From positions 9,867 through 19,283 of the forward strand of contig DNPN01000240.1 of NCBI GenBank assembly GCA_003501385.1: a DNA stretch of 9,417 nt, read 5' to 3'. The DNA comes from Rhizobium sp. (lineage in GTDB: Bacteria > Pseudomonadota > Alphaproteobacteria > Rhizobiales > Rhizobiaceae). The notes under the pieces are model-generated. The model made no database searches. It was not told where the DNA came from and saw nothing but the letters and a program-made list of their open reading frames with translations. A program made the translations under genes and the position numbers. This document shows positions 6,386 to 9,417 of this stretch, in pieces. Numbering within the stretch: the stretch's first letter is position 1; each line of letters starts with the position of its first letter.

Positions 6386-8812
6386 TCAACCGTCTGGCAA
6401 ACCCTCTTTATCGTCCTTCTCCGTCGGATCGATCATGATGATGCCCTCAGACCTGAAGCGCTCAAAAATCCCCAGCCGCAACTCGTTGCGCACAGTAAGT
6501 CCATTCAGCACATCGGCCACAAACACCCGCACCTCAAACTCAAGTTCTTCTCCCGTAAAGTCCTTGAAAACCACTGTTGGCTCTGGTGTGCGCAAAACCC
6601 CGGTCTGTGCAACGGCGACTTCTTTCAACAGGCCCATGAGATGGCGTGGATCATTGGCAGCCTTGGCACCAATTTTCACATCCACCCGGCCCAACTTGTT
6701 GCGGTGTGTCCAGTTACCCACCGATGCGTTGATCAACTGCGAATTTGGAACAATGATGGATTGCCGCTGAAACGTTTCAATTTCCGTGGCACGCACCGAA
6801 ATGCGACGCACAAAACCTTCGCTTGTGCCGGTTGCCACCCAGTCGCCAACCTTGAACGGACGCTCAAACAGCAGGATCAGGCCGGACACGAAATTCGAAA
6901 TGATATTCTGAAGGCCAAAACCGATACCCACTGACAAGGCACCAGCCACCAGCGCAAGGCTGGACAGATTGATGCCCGCCGCTGAAAGCCCCATGACGCC
7001 GGCGAAAATGGCACCAAAATAGCCAACCGTGGTTTTCACCGAGTTACGCACACCGGGGTCCATTTGGGCTCGCGCCATGACATTGCCGTCGAGCCATTTC
7101 TCCAGCCAGCGGGTGATGACAAGCCCTGCCGCAAACAGAAGCGCACCACCAAAAATGCCAACAACCGAAATGCTGATGCCACCGATTTTGATCTCGGTGA
7201 ACAGATTGTAGATCCATAGCCGAATATCAGGCGGCTGGAACCCCCACGACGTCATGATCAATGGCACACCAATGATGCCTGCCAAGGCATAGATCAGCAG
7301 GCCTGCGAGAATGCCCATTTGATCCATCGCGACAGGGCCAATGGAAAATTTGCGCTGAATATAGCGACCCACCACAGTCTCGGCAAAACGATCCCGCTCC
7401 GATATCGCCTTGCCTGAGCGAATGCCGATATACATTGTGCAAAGCAAGCCACCCGTCAGCACAATCTGGGTTGCAACAAACCGCGCCAGACCAACATACC
7501 CTAACAAGGCCGCAAAAATAATAGCGGCACCCAGGATACGGAACGAGCCGGCTGCCAAGAGGGGCCATGACCGCCCGCGTTGTGCATCAATATCCGCCTT
7601 TGGCGGCAGCGGCCTGACGAAGGACACCAAAATCAGCACCAGCCCGACCAGAATGGCCGCAACCAGCCCCTTCAGCACCGTGATTTCAACCGGCCAGCCC
7701 TGAACCTCAGAGATCGCACTTTGAACATAATCAAGGCTGTTGACGACTGCCATCGTCACAAAGGCAGCAGCCAGACGATAGCTGCCGCGATCGGTCACAT
7801 GCACCAGCCGCCATTTGGGCGAGACAGGATTGAACACCGCAAACGCCAGACTGATCGAAAAATACACAAAGCCGAAGAAACCAAAAACGGCAGCGATAAT
7901 CTGGCGGATATCCGGGCGCAGAACATTGAACATGTCCAGAAACAAAAAGCTGGAGACCAGAAAAAAGCTGAACGCAAAAGACGGAAGAATTGTGCCCCAG
8001 AACGCCACCGAGAACCGGCTCATGTAGGAGGGGTCCTCCTCCTGTTTGCCCCGTTCAATAATCGGCCCAAAAATGCGGTGCAGGATCGTCCTTAATCCTA
8101 GCATCATCACCAGAGACAAAATCAAAGCCGACGCCAGAGAAATTGCCTTGAACCGAAACACAAAAGCGAGCCAATTGTGCATGGTGTCATAAAGCTGAGA
8201 ATATTCTGGCCCGATTGAGCTCACAGCAATGGTCATGGCATCCAGCGAGACATCAGCATGGGCAAAAAGCTCTTGCGTGAACAAAGCGCGCCGGGCAGCA
8301 GAGATCTTGCTGGAGAGATCAACCGCAACCTTATTGGTATCGTCAATGCGCGCCAGAATGCTGACAATCTTGGTCTTCTGCACTGTCAGCTTGTTACGCT
8401 GATTGGTGACTTCCATAGCTTCAACCGGATCACCTTCCTTGGGTGGAGTGCCAAGATCTGCCAACCGGGCGGCCACTTCGTCCAGCCGCGGTGAAATCTG
8501 GCTTTTCATCACCACCAGTGCGGCAATGACATCATCAATCTTGGCCTTTTGCGCCATAAGATCGCGATCATTGGGATTTTGAACAGATAGATTGGCGCGC
8601 ACAGCATCAAGTTGCTTTTCTTTCGCATCCAGATCCGTCGCCGCCTTCGCTACAGCATCGGTCTCTTTAAATGCGTTATCCTGCGCTGCGGCAGGCACCG
8701 CCAACCCCAATGTCGCAATTGGCACCGCCCCCGCAATCAGGAAAGGCAAAATAGAAAGTACCGCAAGAAATGTTCTAATGCTTCGCAACCCATCGTCCCT
8801 TTTAAACGTCAC
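6386..8812 (-). CDS. MscS-family mechanosensitive ion channel with N-terminal DUF3772-type periplasmic domain
   Basis: This 808-aa inner-membrane channel probably releases solutes under osmotic down-shock. A signal peptide (about 1-43, cleavage near PAAAQD) leads to a helical periplasmic domain (about 45-210) rich in charged heptad-like segments, as in DUF3772-containing channels. Some ten or eleven hydrophobic segments follow between about 214 and 645. The last is the MscS pore helix region (about 615-655), with SLALVAGALSVGIGFGLQNI and the hallmark FVSGLILLFERPFKVGD. Next comes the beta domain (about 655-700; IIVPNSQLINASVGNW) and the cytoplasmic alpha/beta part. The length is normal for this large MscS class. 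The start is GTG (8810-8812), with AAGGA at 8821-8825, 8 nt upstream; no better ATG is near. It is convergent with the methyltransferase and stands alone. Channel gating properties cannot be read from the sequence. Confidence 0.92.
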   Translation of the reverse strand: MTFKRDDGLRSIRTFLAVLSILPFLIAGAVPIATLGLAVPAAAQDNAFKETDAVAKAATDLDAKEKQLDAVRANLSVQNPNDRDLMAQKAKIDDVIAALVVMKSQISPRLDEVAARLADLGTPPKEGDPVEAMEVTNQRNKLTVQKTKIVSILARIDDTNKVAVDLSSKISAARRALFTQELFAHADVSLDAMTIAVSSIGPEYSQLYDTMHNWLAFVFRFKAISLASALILSLVMMLGLRTILHRIFGPIIERGKQEEDPSYMSRFSVAFWGTILPSFAFSFFLVSSFLFLDMFNVLRPDIRQIIAAVFGFFGFVYFSISLAFAVFNPVSPKWRLVHVTDRGSYRLAAAFVTMAVVNSLDYVQSAISEVQGWPVEITVLKGLVAAILVGLVLILVSFVRPLPPKADIDAQRGRSWPLLAAGSFRILGAAIIFAALLGYVGLARFVATQIVLTGGLLCTMYIGIRSGKAISERDRFAETVVGRYIQRKFSIGPVAMDQMGILAGLLIYALAGIIGVPLIMTSWGFQPPDIRLWIYNLFTEIKIGGISISVVGIFGGALLFAAGLVITRWLEKWLDGNVMARAQMDPGVRNSVKTTVGYFGAIFAGVMGLSAAGINLSSLALVAGALSVGIGFGLQNIISNFVSGLILLFERPFKVGDWVATGTSEGFVRRISVRATEIETFQRQSIIVPNSQLINASVGNWTHRNKLGRVDVKIGAKAANDPRHLMGLLKEVAVAQTGVLRTPEPTVVFKDFTGEELEFEVRVFVADVLNGLTVRNELRLGIFERFRSEGIIMIDPTEKDDKEGLPDG

Positions 8813-8904
8813 ACAGTGATTCCTTATCTTGCCAATGCGGCAATATAAATAACGCAGCCTGCGCTGGACATAATTCTTTAAACCAAAACCGGCTTAAAGC
8901 GAAA

Positions 8905-8910
8905 ATTATA
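8905..8910 (-). promoter_or_regulatory. Possible -10 box for the MscS-family gene
   Basis: TATAAT on the minus strand stands about 92 bp upstream of the GTG start, in an AT-rich stretch. No convincing -35 is found at 16-18 bp spacing, so this is a weak call. Confidence 0.3.
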
Positions 8911-8972
8911 CAACGAATATAAAGAGCTACGGCGAACCTTTGCGCACTATGTATGGTGAGAGGCGCTTTAGA

Positions 8973-9017
8973 GTTTGTCTGGGAAAAGGGGAATCCGGTT
9001 TTCACGAAAAGACAAAC
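8973..9017. repeat. Palindromic intergenic element resembling rhizobial RIME-type repeats
   Basis: GTTTGTCT (8973-8980) and AGACAAAC (9010-9017) form an 8-bp outer stem. Inside it, GAAAA (8983-8987) pairs with TTTTC (8999-9003). The surrounding text (GCGCTTTAGAG at 8964-8974, then GGGAAAAGGGGAATCCGG and TTTTC) strongly resembles an intergenic palindrome I recall as abundant in Rhizobiales genomes. The family assignment is from memory and not a database match. Confidence 0.5.
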
Positions 9018-9076
9018 GAAAACAAAAGAACCTGGAGTCTGTCTGGTTCAATCTGAACCTGATAGACTCCAGGTTC
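9018..9076 (-). terminator. Long hairpin with U-rich tail on the minus strand (member 2 of the hairpin family)
   Basis: GAACCTGGAGTCTGTC (9028-9043) pairs with GATAGACTCCAGGTTC (9061-9076), 16 pairs with one G-T. A T-T mismatch (9044/9060) and GGTTC/GAACC around the loop AATCT follow. On the minus strand the stem runs into TTTTGTTTTC, which fits an intrinsic terminator for a transcript entering from the tRNA side, about 300 bp away. On the plus strand only A residues follow. Confidence 0.6.
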
Positions 9077-9240
9077 AAAAACCAATCAGAGTGAGTATTT
9101 TGCGCAGCTCTTCTCAACAGACGTGGTGGAAACGCAAAACGCCCGCCCGAACCGACACCAATCGCAAAAGCAGGTCGCAATTTCGGAAAAAGCCAATTGA
9201 TTCGGCGAAAATGCGTGAGAAAATTCACTGCATGGACAGG

Positions 9241-9259
9241 TTATCCACAGTTATCCACA
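9241..9259 (+). promoter_or_regulatory. Two perfect tandem DnaA boxes
   Basis: TTATCCACA occurs at 9241-9249 and again at 9251-9259, in the same orientation and exactly 10 bp apart, one helical turn. Both match the strong consensus DnaA box. An AT-rich stretch begins about 50 bp to the right. No dnaA, hemE, parAB or repABC gene is visible, so whether this is part of an origin, a DnaA-titrating site or a regulatory site is open. Confidence 0.75.
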
Positions 9260-9382
9260 GCCATTTTAGGATGAAACTTGACAAAATCCATGAACAAACG
9301 CGGAACCGCTGAAAAACTTCAGAACAAAACAAAAACATTTAAAAATCATGAAATTTGTTTAATAAAATCTTCATCTACGCCA

Positions 9383-9417
9383 TGGTGGGTGATGTAGGGT
9401 TCGAACCTACGACCCGC
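9383..9417 (-). tRNA. 3' part of a tRNA gene, probably tRNA-Lys
   Basis: Reading the minus strand, the last 35 bases of a tRNA are present: end of the anticodon stem (GC), variable loop GGGTC, T-arm GTAGG-TTCGAAC-CCTAC, acceptor strand ATCACCC, discriminator A and an encoded CCA (9383-9385). The acceptor strand predicts a 5' end GGGTGAT, which is what I know from alphaproteobacterial tRNA-Lys. The anticodon lies outside the window, so the amino acid is not proven. Confidence 0.88.

Larger units (their letters stand above)
8813..9382. other. 570-bp intergenic region with palindromes and DnaA boxes, no gene
   Basis: The open frames here (for example plus 8953-9312 and minus 8968-9228) run through palindromes and DnaA boxes and show no family similarity or ribosome site, so I do not call them. 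The region holds the channel promoter, a small TTGCC/GGCAA inverted repeat (8829-8843), the two large hairpins at 8973-9017 and 9028-9076, tandem DnaA boxes (9241-9259) and an AT-rich stretch at about 9312-9372. Confidence 0.6.

Noticed and set aside
8829..8843. TTGCC-AATGC-GGCAA inverted repeat just upstream of the channel gene's ribosome site
   Set aside because: Five pairs only; it could affect translation, but nothing else supports an operator or riboswitch.
8968..9228. An 86-codon minus-strand open frame
   Set aside because: It crosses both large palindromes; the predicted protein is very rich in Arg and Phe with no domain signal.
8953..9312. A 119-codon plus-strand open frame near the right end
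   Set aside because: It passes through two palindromes and both DnaA boxes, lacks a ribosome site and resembles no protein I know.
9309..9322. Small inverted repeat CTGAA-AAAC-TTCAG considered as a tRNA terminator
   Set aside because: The stem is only five pairs and no T-run follows it on the minus strand.

Overview
The window looks like chromosomal DNA of an alphaproteobacterium, most likely of the order Rhizobiales/Hyphomicrobiales. This rests on the 3' part of a tRNA that fits alphaproteobacterial tRNA-Lys, a DUF3772-type MscS channel, a tandem-receiver regulator of the REC-REC(-GGDEF) kind, a rhizobial-looking intergenic palindrome and several GANTC (CcrM) sites. Genus cannot be fixed from the sequence alone. 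No transposase, integrase, CRISPR array, phage gene or toxin gene is visible.

Layout: (i) 1-1798 holds two paralogous minus-strand genes for tandem receiver proteins. The left one is cut by the window edge. The right one (276 aa) is complete and has no output domain; its first receiver has Asn where the phospho-accepting Asp should be. (ii) 1953-4472 (minus) is a large FAD-dependent dimethylglycine/sarcosine dehydrogenase-like enzyme with a C-terminal folate-binding GcvT module, closed by a very good intrinsic terminator. (iii) 4650-6302 is a divergent pair: an XRE-family regulator with an MmyB-like ligand domain (minus) and a class I SAM-dependent methyltransferase (plus). They share a compact control region of about 90 bp with repeated TAACAG motifs; the regulator is probably leaderless. 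(iv) 6386-8812 (minus) encodes an exported multi-pass MscS-family channel, convergent with the methyltransferase. An unusual long hairpin lies between the two genes. (v) 8813-9382 is about 570 bp without a convincing gene. It carries a RIME-like palindrome, a second hairpin built like the one at 6313-6353, and two perfect tandem DnaA boxes. The tRNA gene (minus) follows and runs off the right edge.

The genes do not form one operon. Each transcription unit seems to be separated by its own terminator or hairpin, so this is mostly ordinary chromosome. The parts most worth a second look are the paired hairpin family, the divergent regulator/methyltransferase switch, the degenerate receiver in the 276-aa protein, and the DnaA-box region beside the tRNA. 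I found no clear evidence for a wholly new multi-gene system.
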